Assembly: GCA_045807745.1 (NCBI GenBank)
Contig: JBJMGT010000037.1
Location: 124,001 to 188,000 of the forward strand
Origin: QHXQ01 sp045807745
Lineage (GTDB): Bacteria; Acidobacteriota; Blastocatellia; Pyrinomonadales; Pyrinomonadaceae
Reading direction: 5' to 3'
Length of the DNA stretch: 64,000 nt
Shown here: piece by piece, positions 7,982 to 15,742 of the stretch
How positions within the stretch are numbered: the first letter of the stretch is position 1
How the letters are laid out: the number at the start of each line of letters is the position of its first letter
Made by a program: the position numbers and the translations under genes
The notes under the pieces: model-generated
Seen by the model: the letters and a program-made list of their open reading frames with translations, nothing else
Database searches by the model: none
Told to the model about the DNA's origin: nothing

Positions 7982-9688
7982 ATGCCGAGGGTTGTGCTCC
8001 TGCCCCATCGCGAAGACCCGCCAAACTGGCCCACGGAAGTTATCTCGCGCGTCTTTAATAAAGACGACGAGTTGCCGAACTACTGGATGCCCGAACTGGG
8101 CGCGGCCCAGCGCATCGAGGATGTGGACGCATTCGCCTTCCCGACCCCCTTCGCGTGGGCCGAGATGATGGCAGCCGTCATCAGGCAGCGCGACTTTGAA
8201 CACCTTATGTTCCGGCTCTACAGCATCCTCGTGCGCGGACTGGTGCTGGGCCACTTGCAACTCGACATCGTCGATCTCAATGGGCCGGCGGGCGGCAACT
8301 TCGGCAAAGTCCTCGCGAGTACGGACGACAACTATCGTTACTTCGGCCTGCTGCGGAGCAATCCTCAGAACAGAGAACTACCGCCGGGCATGTTCGGCGC
8401 GACCTCCCCGGAATCGCTCTTCTGGCCGTCGCCGCGCCGCACCGCCGCCGATTGGCAGACGCTCGCCGCCGCCATAGATCGCGATCCGCGGTTGAACGAC
8501 GCCTACCAAGTGCTGGCCGATTTCCGTGCGCTGCTTGAACGGGCCAACCACTGGAACGCCAGTTCCGCCGTCGCCCCATGGATGGGCGGCCTCAATCACA
8601 TCATTGAGAGTCACCGGCTCAACATCCGGCCGAGCGCCGGGCATAAGCACTTCCACGTGCACAGCCGCTTGGTCGGCCCCATCAACGCGCGCTTCGCCGA
8701 CGGTAAGGAGCGGCCTCTCTATTTCCCTGTCTATGAGGCGAAGTACGCCGCGAACTTCCTGCGCGCGCTGACCGGCTCGTTCGCGCGCGAGAAGGATCAT
8801 GTGGCCGTCTATGATGGCGCACGCCGGAAGTCTTACGAGATCAGAACGCCGGAGGTCGGTGCGGGCGGCAATACGGTGCTGGCCGGGGGCGGGACGGTGC
8901 GCGTCCTCGCCGAGCCGAGCGAGCAGCTTGGCTCCCAGCAGATTCGCGTGCACGACCTATTTGCGCTCGTGCAGGATGTGCGTCGGGCAATGGGCGATGA
9001 TGTGGCAGACATCAAGAAGCACCCTTTCCTTTACCCGGACGTGTTCCGCGTCACGGTGAGCCGCCTAGGTGAGGCTGGCCTTGACGACGAGGTCTCCTTC
9101 AGCGATCAAGCCTATAAGTTGACCTTCGACCCGGACAGCCCGGGGCTGCCGTTCGCGGCGGAGTTGCATGACATGACTGAGGAGACGAGGGGGATTGTGC
9201 TGCCTTACAAGGACGAGAAGGGGCAGCCGCGCAAGGCCATCTACGTTGACTCCTATGCGGGCACAAACGTCGGCGATCTCAAGGCGCTGGGTTGGGTGTT
9301 GTGGTCTTATTTTATCGGCGAGGCCGAGGTGAACGGCGGCAAGCTCAAGGTCGAGGACAAGGACGGCGACTTCACCGCCGCCTTTAAAGAAGGTAATTCC
9401 AACCGCCCCTTCGACCTGCGCCACGATATTTATGAGAAGGTCTATAAAGAGCGCGACCGCCATCGTCGGTTGGCGACGCTGCAACGCTTCCTCAAGGCTT
9501 ACGCGGCGCACGTTGGTGCGCCGGATGAGAGTGGCGTCAACACGCTCTGCCACGAAGCGGCGCTGTCGTTTGTCCGGTGGGTATGGCCTGACAGCACGCT
9601 GCTGGAGGACGGCAACGGACACCCGCCGCACAGCAGTCAGGTGGTCAGCGTCGGGAACTATCAGGCGCGGCTGGAACGTGACGAATAA
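7982..9688 (+). CDS. Orphan 568-aa protein coupled to the tubulin-like gene
   Basis: No domain is recognisable by eye. The protein is soluble, with no signal peptide or membrane span. The N-terminal ~120 residues are rich in aromatic and helical sequence (AFPTPFAWAEMMAAVI, LMFRLYSILVRGLVL). A His-rich segment, SAGHKHFHVHSRL, lies near residue 220. The C-terminal half contains charged beta-rich sequence and a conserved-looking KVYKERDRHRRLA helix near 490. The gene starts 12 bp after the tubulin-like gene behind AAGGAGAGG. Such tight coupling usually marks a stoichiometric partner, so it may be a regulator or adaptor of the tubulin-like protein. A distant or novel fold is likely. Confidence 0.6.
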   Translation: MPRVVLLPHREDPPNWPTEVISRVFNKDDELPNYWMPELGAAQRIEDVDAFAFPTPFAWAEMMAAVIRQRDFEHLMFRLYSILVRGLVLGHLQLDIVDLNGPAGGNFGKVLASTDDNYRYFGLLRSNPQNRELPPGMFGATSPESLFWPSPRRTAADWQTLAAAIDRDPRLNDAYQVLADFRALLERANHWNASSAVAPWMGGLNHIIESHRLNIRPSAGHKHFHVHSRLVGPINARFADGKERPLYFPVYEAKYAANFLRALTGSFAREKDHVAVYDGARRKSYEIRTPEVGAGGNTVLAGGGTVRVLAEPSEQLGSQQIRVHDLFALVQDVRRAMGDDVADIKKHPFLYPDVFRVTVSRLGEAGLDDEVSFSDQAYKLTFDPDSPGLPFAAELHDMTEETRGIVLPYKDEKGQPRKAIYVDSYAGTNVGDLKALGWVLWSYFIGEAEVNGGKLKVEDKDGDFTAAFKEGNSNRPFDLRHDIYEKVYKERDRHRRLATLQRFLKAYAAHVGAPDESGVNTLCHEAALSFVRWVWPDSTLLEDGNGHPPHSSQVVSVGNYQARLERDE

Positions 9689-9706
9689 TGTCGGAGGAGT
9701 AGGCTG

Positions 9707-12298
9707 ATGGCTTCTGTGTGCAAGTGCGGGCTGGACTTCGGAAAGCTTCGGACGACTGTCAACATCCAAACATTGGTGGATGATGAAACCGCCGTCACGA
9801 TGGATGGAGTGTATCTGTATTGCTCCGCATGTCGGAGGAAAAACCGCCTTGACCTCGACGCATATGGCTTCTTCCAGCGAGAAAAGGACGGCGTTAGGTT
9901 CTACCGCTGGCACTCTGCCCCGACCAAGATCGCCGAGACCAAGAAGCGCGACGGGTATGAGTTCAAAGTCGAGGAGTTAACGTTGGAGTTTCCCGGCGGA
10001 CTGATCGCGCAGCAGAAATTCAGCGTCGAGCAGATGTGCTATCCGGCAGTGCCGGTCTTCGGACAACTGGACGGCTCGCTGAAGTTGCCGTACCTGCCAG
10101 TTGATCGCAGATTCTTAGGTTTGGTTGATGGCAGTAAGGAGATCAGAGCAGAGCCGACGGGCCGGGGCGGCGAGTACCGCTTCCGCTTTCACCTGCGCGT
10201 GTTGGCCGAGCCGGTCGAGATTGTCCGGCCGGCGATTCAGTTGGAAGAAGGGAAGCGCGGCACAGAAGACGAGACGGTATTTCAGGGCGTCCATCTGGCG
10301 CTCTGGCCGAAGACCACGTATCAGGAATGGCGACGCTACTTTCTCCGCCTCGGCTGCGCGAAAGAGCACTCGGCCGCCTTCAGCAATCAACTGCGAACGG
10401 TCAAGGCATGGGCGCACGCCAGTTCGTCGCTCGACGAGCAGCGCGCCGAGCGGCGTTGGCTGCTGTTGGACGTGGTCGGCGCGGAGGCTGACAAAGGCTA
10501 CACACGTTTCGGTCTGGTCGAGAGCCGGCCGGACTGGGTGGCGATTGAATTCCAGAGTCCGGGGCGAGGCGATATGATCGGCGGCGGCGTGTGGCGAATC
10601 GAGTCGGCGGCGGACACTTACCCGGACAACAACGTCGAGATCGGCCTCGACTTCGGCACCTCCAACACTTGCATCGCCTCGCGCACCGCCGCCGGGATGG
10701 AGTTGCTGCCCATCAGGAGTTGTGACGAGTTCATCATCCACGGCTCGGAGTTGCCTGACGTGCTCGATTTCCCGGATACGTGGCCGCCCCGCCAAGGCTT
10801 CGGCCGAAACAAGGCGCTGCTGCCCACGGAGCTACTGACCCAGCAAAACCTGAACGACCTGCGCAGCCGGGCCAAGCAGGTCAAGGACTGGCGGCCGGTC
10901 GTTGATTACACGATCCCCAGCAGTGGCCTCGAAGTCCGCTATCCCGAAAAGGAGCACGTGCTCGCCGAGTTCAAGTGGGCGAACATGATCGCCGATGCGG
11001 CCTTCCAGCCGCAGGCAGCAGAGTTGCAAAAGCGTTACTTGGAATTCCTGCTGCTGCTCGGACTGGCCGAGTTGACGATGCAAAACTCCATCGGGCAAGG
11101 GCTGAACGTTAAATTCTCCTACCCGCTGGCCTTCGACAAGAATGAGCGCGATCAACTCGCCCTCGTACTCAAAGAGTCGGCGCAGGCCGCCGCCCGACAG
11201 ACCGGCGTCAACATCACTATCGAGTCGCCGATGGATGAATCGCGCGCCGCAGCACAATTGGCTGGCAACTATGAGGCCGGCGATGCAGCCTGCCTCTATG
11301 TGGACATCGGCGGCGGCTCGACCGACATTGCCCTGCTGCGGATCGGCATCGACGGCCCCGATCGCTACACCTACATTTGCAGTTTCAAATACGCGGGCAC
11401 GGGTCTCGCCGTGGCCTTGGCCGAAGGTGGGTGCTTGCGGCCCGGCAGCGACCTCAGCCACTTCCGGCGCAGGATTCGCGAGGTCGGGAACGTCAAAGAA
11501 CTGCTCACCTCTGAGGTGCTCTTCCAGAGCCAGAAGCGCAATGCGATCACCGCCAAGAGCGCCTACTTCTACGCCTACTTGCGGCAGTTTCTGGCCCGCC
11601 TGCTGGCCGCGCACATCGTTACGGGCGAGTGGCAAGAGGGGCTGAGCGCGGAGGCACAGAACGCGATCCGGCTGGGCGGCTATCAGGTTCTTCTCTACCC
11701 GCTGGGCAATGGCTGGGGCTTCGGCAACTTCATTGACCCCGACTATGCCAGCGAAACATTCTGCCAGCGGCTGACCGCCGAGGCCAACGCCATCATTGAG
11801 GAGGCGCTAAGGCAGCAAGCGCAGGTCAACGGCGCGCCTGCGCCCGCAGACCTGCCGCGGATCAAGGTGAAGGGACAATCGCTAAAGGCCATCTCCGGCC
11901 CAAAGAGCGCGGTCGCCATCGGCGTGCTAACCTCGACGCACGCGCGCAAGGTGGCGGAGCCGGGCTGGGAGTCGCGCACCATCGTGGGATGGACGACGCA
12001 GGTCAGCATTTCGCGCAACGTCCCGTGGTACGCGGCGATTGATGGGGAGGGGGCGCAAACGCCCAAGGGCGAACAGCCGCTGCCGAGCAACCCGATCCTC
12101 AACTGCCCGGAGGGTGAGTGGCCCGCATTCCCGGCGAAGCTGCCGACTCCGCATCAACTCGACCCCAATCTGGATCAGACGCGCCCGCACCTCTCGGTCT
12201 GTAACCCGAAGTCAATCGAACATTATTGGTTCTATGAGAGTCCGTTCCACATCCTCTTGGAGAAGTTATTCAAGCCTGCGTTGAAGGAGTTGGTGTGA
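9707..12298 (+). CDS. Actin/Hsp70-fold ATPase with N-terminal zinc-binding module
   Basis: The 863-aa protein opens with four cysteines spaced as CxC and CxxC (C5, C7, C39, C42), a probable zinc ribbon. About 250 beta-rich residues follow before an actin-fold ATPase domain. The phosphate-1 loop is EIGLDFGTSNTC (~312-322), the phosphate-2 loop is LYVDIGGGSTDIALL (~532-546), and an adenosine-type GxGV segment (SAVAIGVLTS) lies near 740. Only the conserved glycine and acidic residues are shared with DnaK, so this is a divergent actin-like ATPase rather than a chaperone paralogue. GGAGGAGTAGG precedes the ATG. Its stop overlaps the next start. Zinc ribbon, beta region and actin fold in one chain is an unusual arrangement, and its cargo is unknown. 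Confidence 0.75.
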   Translation: MASVCKCGLDFGKLRTTVNIQTLVDDETAVTMDGVYLYCSACRRKNRLDLDAYGFFQREKDGVRFYRWHSAPTKIAETKKRDGYEFKVEELTLEFPGGLIAQQKFSVEQMCYPAVPVFGQLDGSLKLPYLPVDRRFLGLVDGSKEIRAEPTGRGGEYRFRFHLRVLAEPVEIVRPAIQLEEGKRGTEDETVFQGVHLALWPKTTYQEWRRYFLRLGCAKEHSAAFSNQLRTVKAWAHASSSLDEQRAERRWLLLDVVGAEADKGYTRFGLVESRPDWVAIEFQSPGRGDMIGGGVWRIESAADTYPDNNVEIGLDFGTSNTCIASRTAAGMELLPIRSCDEFIIHGSELPDVLDFPDTWPPRQGFGRNKALLPTELLTQQNLNDLRSRAKQVKDWRPVVDYTIPSSGLEVRYPEKEHVLAEFKWANMIADAAFQPQAAELQKRYLEFLLLLGLAELTMQNSIGQGLNVKFSYPLAFDKNERDQLALVLKESAQAAARQTGVNITIESPMDESRAAAQLAGNYEAGDAACLYVDIGGGSTDIALLRIGIDGPDRYTYICSFKYAGTGLAVALAEGGCLRPGSDLSHFRRRIREVGNVKELLTSEVLFQSQKRNAITAKSAYFYAYLRQFLARLLAAHIVTGEWQEGLSAEAQNAIRLGGYQVLLYPLGNGWGFGNFIDPDYASETFCQRLTAEANAIIEEALRQQAQVNGAPAPADLPRIKVKGQSLKAISGPKSAVAIGVLTSTHARKVAEPGWESRTIVGWTTQVSISRNVPWYAAIDGEGAQTPKGEQPLPSNPILNCPEGEWPAFPAKLPTPHQLDPNLDQTRPHLSVCNPKSIEHYWFYESPFHILLEKLFKPALKELV

Positions 12299-12603
12299 TG
12301 CCCTGCAAGCACGTCGCTAAGCTAGCGAAAGACTACGTCGGCCTCTATTGCCTCTACTGCGGCGACAAGATCGCGGACATCGGCAACGACGAGGGGCAAG
12401 TAGTACTGCGGCGGAGCGGCCGCTCGCCTAAATATGTCGCCATCATCCATCGTGGGCGGCAGAAGGTGGTGATGGAGGCGGAGGAGCAGTCCGATTCCGT
12501 GGCCATCAAGTTCAGGGACGCCGAGGTTGAGGTCCGCAATCACGAACTGCTGTTGTCCTTTCAGCAGCCGGAAGAGGTTTTGATCATCGAGCCGCGACCG
12601 TAA
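12298..12603 (+). CDS. Small zinc-binding protein (101 aa)
   Basis: The start ATG shares one base with the stop of the actin-like gene (TGATG), so the two are translationally coupled. A CxH...CxxC set (C3, H5, C18, C21) forms a candidate zinc site that echoes the CxC...CxxC of the preceding protein. The rest (~30-101) alternates apolar and charged residues as in a small beta barrel or sandwich. A GTG three bases upstream is possible but less likely. I infer a partner or detached domain of the upstream ATPase. Confidence 0.7.
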   Translation: MPCKHVAKLAKDYVGLYCLYCGDKIADIGNDEGQVVLRRSGRSPKYVAIIHRGRQKVVMEAEEQSDSVAIKFRDAEVEVRNHELLLSFQQPEEVLIIEPRP

Positions 12604-12616
12604 GCCCGGAGAAGCG

Positions 12617-14074
12617 ATGCGTACACGACTGTTCTCCCTCTGTGTTTGCGCGGCGGCCGTCGGTCTGTCGCTCGGCCTCGGCGGCTGCACGCGCGTCGTC
12701 CCGCCCACCGCCCAGTTCTGCCAGCCGCTCAAAGAGCCGACGCCCTTCCAGCCGGTCAGCGCCACCGATGCGGTGATTGTGACGGACGTGTCGGGTAGCA
12801 TGAAGGGCTTCGCCCTATCCGGCTCGGTGCAGCTCTTCACGCTGCACGAGGAGATCGAGCGCGCGGTCCGTGGCGCGGTCAACGCGGCCGGATCGGCCGC
12901 CGCCATCAAACGCTGTTACTTGGGCAGCGACCTCGACTGCCGCACGCAGATAAACTTACGAGAACTGGATAAGGATGGCACCTACAATGCCAAGGAGAGT
13001 CGCCTCGACCTCTTCATGCGCCCGGCCGCTCAGTCTGGCAATACGCCGGCCGCCGCAAAGGGGGCGGAAGACCCAATCGCGCCTTATCGCATCGCCGTGC
13101 TCGTAAGCGACGGCATGCAGGCGCGGACGACCGGCGCGAGCGAAAGCGCGCCCTGCATGGCCGGGGCCGACCCGGACTGCATGGCGCATCTGCTCAAGCA
13201 GCGGGCGCAGCAAGGCTACGGCATCTGGCTGGCGCTCCTGCTCCTTCCCTTCAAAGGCACGCACTATCCTGAGCGGCCGCTCGACGAGGCCATCTGGCAG
13301 CGGATCGAGCAACATGTCGCTGGGCTGGGGCAAGACCCGCTATACCAAGGCGTCACCTTCAAAGCGAGCCGCGCTGGTGCGGGTGCGCCATTCGAGAGTT
13401 ACCATTTCGAGGGCGTCAAGCCGATCCTTGTGCTGGCGCTTTCCAAAGACATCGAAGCGGGGCGCAAGTTCATCCAGCAGTTCGGCGACGCGATCAGACG
13501 GGATTCCGTGGTGCAGCCGGCCAACGCCGTCTATACCATGGAACTGGCCCCGCTCGCGGTCGTTCCGCGCCAGATCGCAAAGCTCTCGATCCCCCCGACA
13601 GCCCCGGCGCAGGGCGCGCGCCAGATCACCAGCAAGCGCCAGCCCGGCCTGTACGACTACCTGATCGAGTGCGAGCGCAACTGCGCGACGACGCTGAAGG
13701 CGACAACGGAGGAGCGCGGCGGCCAGCAGGTGTTGCCGGCCGGCGTCCGCGTTGACTTTGAACTCGTCCCGGCCGACGGCAGCCTGCCGTCGAAGAACCT
13801 CCGCATCGCCGCCGCGCCGGATCAGACTTTCGACCTCGGCCTGAACGGACAGCAACTCGGCGAGGGTAGCTACGAGACTTGTCTGAGCTTGCGCGCCAAC
13901 CTCAAGCCCGATCCGCAATCCGACACCTTCTGGCGTGCGCTGCACACAGACAACATGTACGAGGCCCCAGAGCGCCTGTACGGCCTGCGCGAGATGGTGC
14001 AGCAGGTCTTGGACATGATCACCCAACAACCGCGCGTGACTGATCAGGTGCGTTTTCGCGTCGAGCGCAAATAG
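12617..14074 (+). CDS. vWA-domain lipoprotein with MIDAS motif
   Basis: A lipoprotein signal peptide is clear: positively charged start, apolar helix, and lipobox LGGC with C24 as the acylated residue. A von Willebrand A domain follows, with the metal-ion-dependent adhesion site DVSGSM at residues 57-62 and a later IAVLVSDGMQ strand that supplies the other acidic ligand. The domain runs to about residue 290. The C-terminal ~180 residues look like one or two beta-sandwich domains. The mature protein should sit in the envelope, facing the periplasm. Inside an operon of cytoplasmic ATPases it is the obvious periplasmic sensor or ligand-binding arm; this role is inferred. Spacing is 13 bp from the upstream gene, with a CCCGGAGAAG ribosome site. 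Confidence 0.85.
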   Translation: MRTRLFSLCVCAAAVGLSLGLGGCTRVVPPTAQFCQPLKEPTPFQPVSATDAVIVTDVSGSMKGFALSGSVQLFTLHEEIERAVRGAVNAAGSAAAIKRCYLGSDLDCRTQINLRELDKDGTYNAKESRLDLFMRPAAQSGNTPAAAKGAEDPIAPYRIAVLVSDGMQARTTGASESAPCMAGADPDCMAHLLKQRAQQGYGIWLALLLLPFKGTHYPERPLDEAIWQRIEQHVAGLGQDPLYQGVTFKASRAGAGAPFESYHFEGVKPILVLALSKDIEAGRKFIQQFGDAIRRDSVVQPANAVYTMELAPLAVVPRQIAKLSIPPTAPAQGARQITSKRQPGLYDYLIECERNCATTLKATTEERGGQQVLPAGVRVDFELVPADGSLPSKNLRIAAAPDQTFDLGLNGQQLGEGSYETCLSLRANLKPDPQSDTFWRALHTDNMYEAPERLYGLREMVQQVLDMITQQPRVTDQVRFRVERK

Positions 14075-14097
14075 ACAAAGGATGGGCGGAACAGCTC

Positions 14098-15726
14098 ATG
14101 GAAGACAGCGTCGTTTACGGCATCGATCTAGGCACAACTTTTTCCGCCGTTGCCCGCGTGAATCAACAGGGCGATCCTGTCTGCATCAGCCTCGGCGACG
14201 AAGGCGAGTGGACGATCCCTTCGGCCGTGCTCTTCGATGACCAGAAGGTGTTTGTCGGCGCACAGGCCATTGAGAACTGCTGGAAGCCCGATACGTTGCT
14301 GGTAGAGTTTGCGAAGCGCTTCATCGGTCTACAAAGCCCGGGTTGGCCTAGGCAGTACAGCGGCTGGCAATACGTGCCGGAAGAAATCTCGGCGTTGATC
14401 CTGCGCAAGCTGGTGAAACAGATCGCGCGGCAGCGCAACCTGCCGCCCGTCCGTGATGTGGTAGTCAGCCACCCGCAGTGGTTCTACATGAGCCAGAAGG
14501 AGACGACCCGTGAGGCGGTCGAACTGGCGGGCCTCAACTTGCTTGCGACGATCACTGAGCCAAACGCCGCCGCCATCGCCTATGGTGTCTACGAGCAATC
14601 GGCAGACAAAGACTCGACCGTGCTGGTCTTCGATCTCGGCGGTGGTACCTTCGACGTATCGCTGATGCGGGTCGGGCACAGGCGCTTCGAGATGATCGGC
14701 AGCGCGGGCGACACGCACCTCGGCGGCATGGATTGGGACCACGAGATCATCAGCCGGGCCAAGGAGAAGTTTCAGACGGCGGTGGGCGAGGCGTTCGATG
14801 ACGTGGCCTCGGACGAAGAGCACGTGCAGTTGCGCAAGGCGGCGGAGCGCGCGAAGAAAAAACTTTCGGAGACCGAGGAGGTCGGCTTCTGGGTCGTGGC
14901 GCAGGGAAGTAAGACGGTCGTTGAGATCACGCGCACCGAGTTTGAGGCGATCACACGCCCGCTGCTGCTGCGCTGCCTTCGCCGCTGCGAGGAACTGTTT
15001 GAGCAGACGAGCTACGACTGGCGGCGCGTGGACGAGATTCTGTTGGTCGGCAGTTCCACTAAGATGCCGATGATCGCCGAGGCGATTAAGCGTATCGCAG
15101 GCAAGGAGCCGCGCCTCGACGAGGACCCGAAGCTAATGGTGGCGAAGGGAGCGGCCATCTGGGGCGAGTGGATCAAGTCCGGAAAGATCGACGCGCGTTG
15201 GGCGGCGGAGGAGGGTGCGACTCAGGCGACGGGGCTGGAAGATCGCACGACCCCAACCGTCATCGGTCGCACCGCGCACGGCCTCGGCATCCTCGTCACC
15301 CGTGAGCGCGATCCCAACGCCCTGCGAGGAGCGGAGCAGCCTGAAACCGTCGTGGACCTGTTGATTGAGCCGAACACGGCGACGCCCCACACCTATGACA
15401 AGGTCTTCTACACGAACCGCGATAATGAGACCGCGATCCCCGTACCGCTCTACGAAGGCGAATCAAAAGATCCGCAGGAATGCAGTCGCATCGGTCAAGT
15501 CGTCATTGAGGGGCTGCCGCCGCGCCCGAAACATCAGCCCGTCAGAGTTAAATTTCACATCGATACATCGGGCTTATTGGAGGTTGAGATCACCGATGTC
15601 GAGACGGGACGCAGCACCGTCCAACGCCTAAGCAAGAACATCCTGCGCGCCAGCGCGCCGGAGCAGAACGCAAAGCTCGATCTCGCCGCGCGCCGTCGGC
15701 ACTTGGACACGCTGGAAGTTATGTGA
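14098..15726 (+). CDS. DnaK-like Hsp70 ATPase, short form (542 aa)
   Basis: The nucleotide-binding domain is canonical: phosphate-1 loop YGIDLGTTFSAV (residues 7-18), phosphate-2 VLVFDLGGGTFDVSL (~178-192) and adenosine motif EILLVGSSTKMPMI (~315-328). The linker region reads TVVDLLIEP instead of the usual VLLDVTPLS. A beta substrate-binding domain of roughly 110 residues follows, but the chain stops without the ~100-residue helical lid of DnaK (~640 aa). This marks a specialised Hsp70 rather than the housekeeping chaperone. No dnaJ, grpE or hrcA lies nearby; the J-like protein encoded next is the likely co-factor. Confidence 0.9.
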   Translation: MEDSVVYGIDLGTTFSAVARVNQQGDPVCISLGDEGEWTIPSAVLFDDQKVFVGAQAIENCWKPDTLLVEFAKRFIGLQSPGWPRQYSGWQYVPEEISALILRKLVKQIARQRNLPPVRDVVVSHPQWFYMSQKETTREAVELAGLNLLATITEPNAAAIAYGVYEQSADKDSTVLVFDLGGGTFDVSLMRVGHRRFEMIGSAGDTHLGGMDWDHEIISRAKEKFQTAVGEAFDDVASDEEHVQLRKAAERAKKKLSETEEVGFWVVAQGSKTVVEITRTEFEAITRPLLLRCLRRCEELFEQTSYDWRRVDEILLVGSSTKMPMIAEAIKRIAGKEPRLDEDPKLMVAKGAAIWGEWIKSGKIDARWAAEEGATQATGLEDRTTPTVIGRTAHGLGILVTRERDPNALRGAEQPETVVDLLIEPNTATPHTYDKVFYTNRDNETAIPVPLYEGESKDPQECSRIGQVVIEGLPPRPKHQPVRVKFHIDTSGLLEVEITDVETGRSTVQRLSKNILRASAPEQNAKLDLAARRRHLDTLEVM

Positions 15727-15742
15727 GGGGTTATTTAGGACT

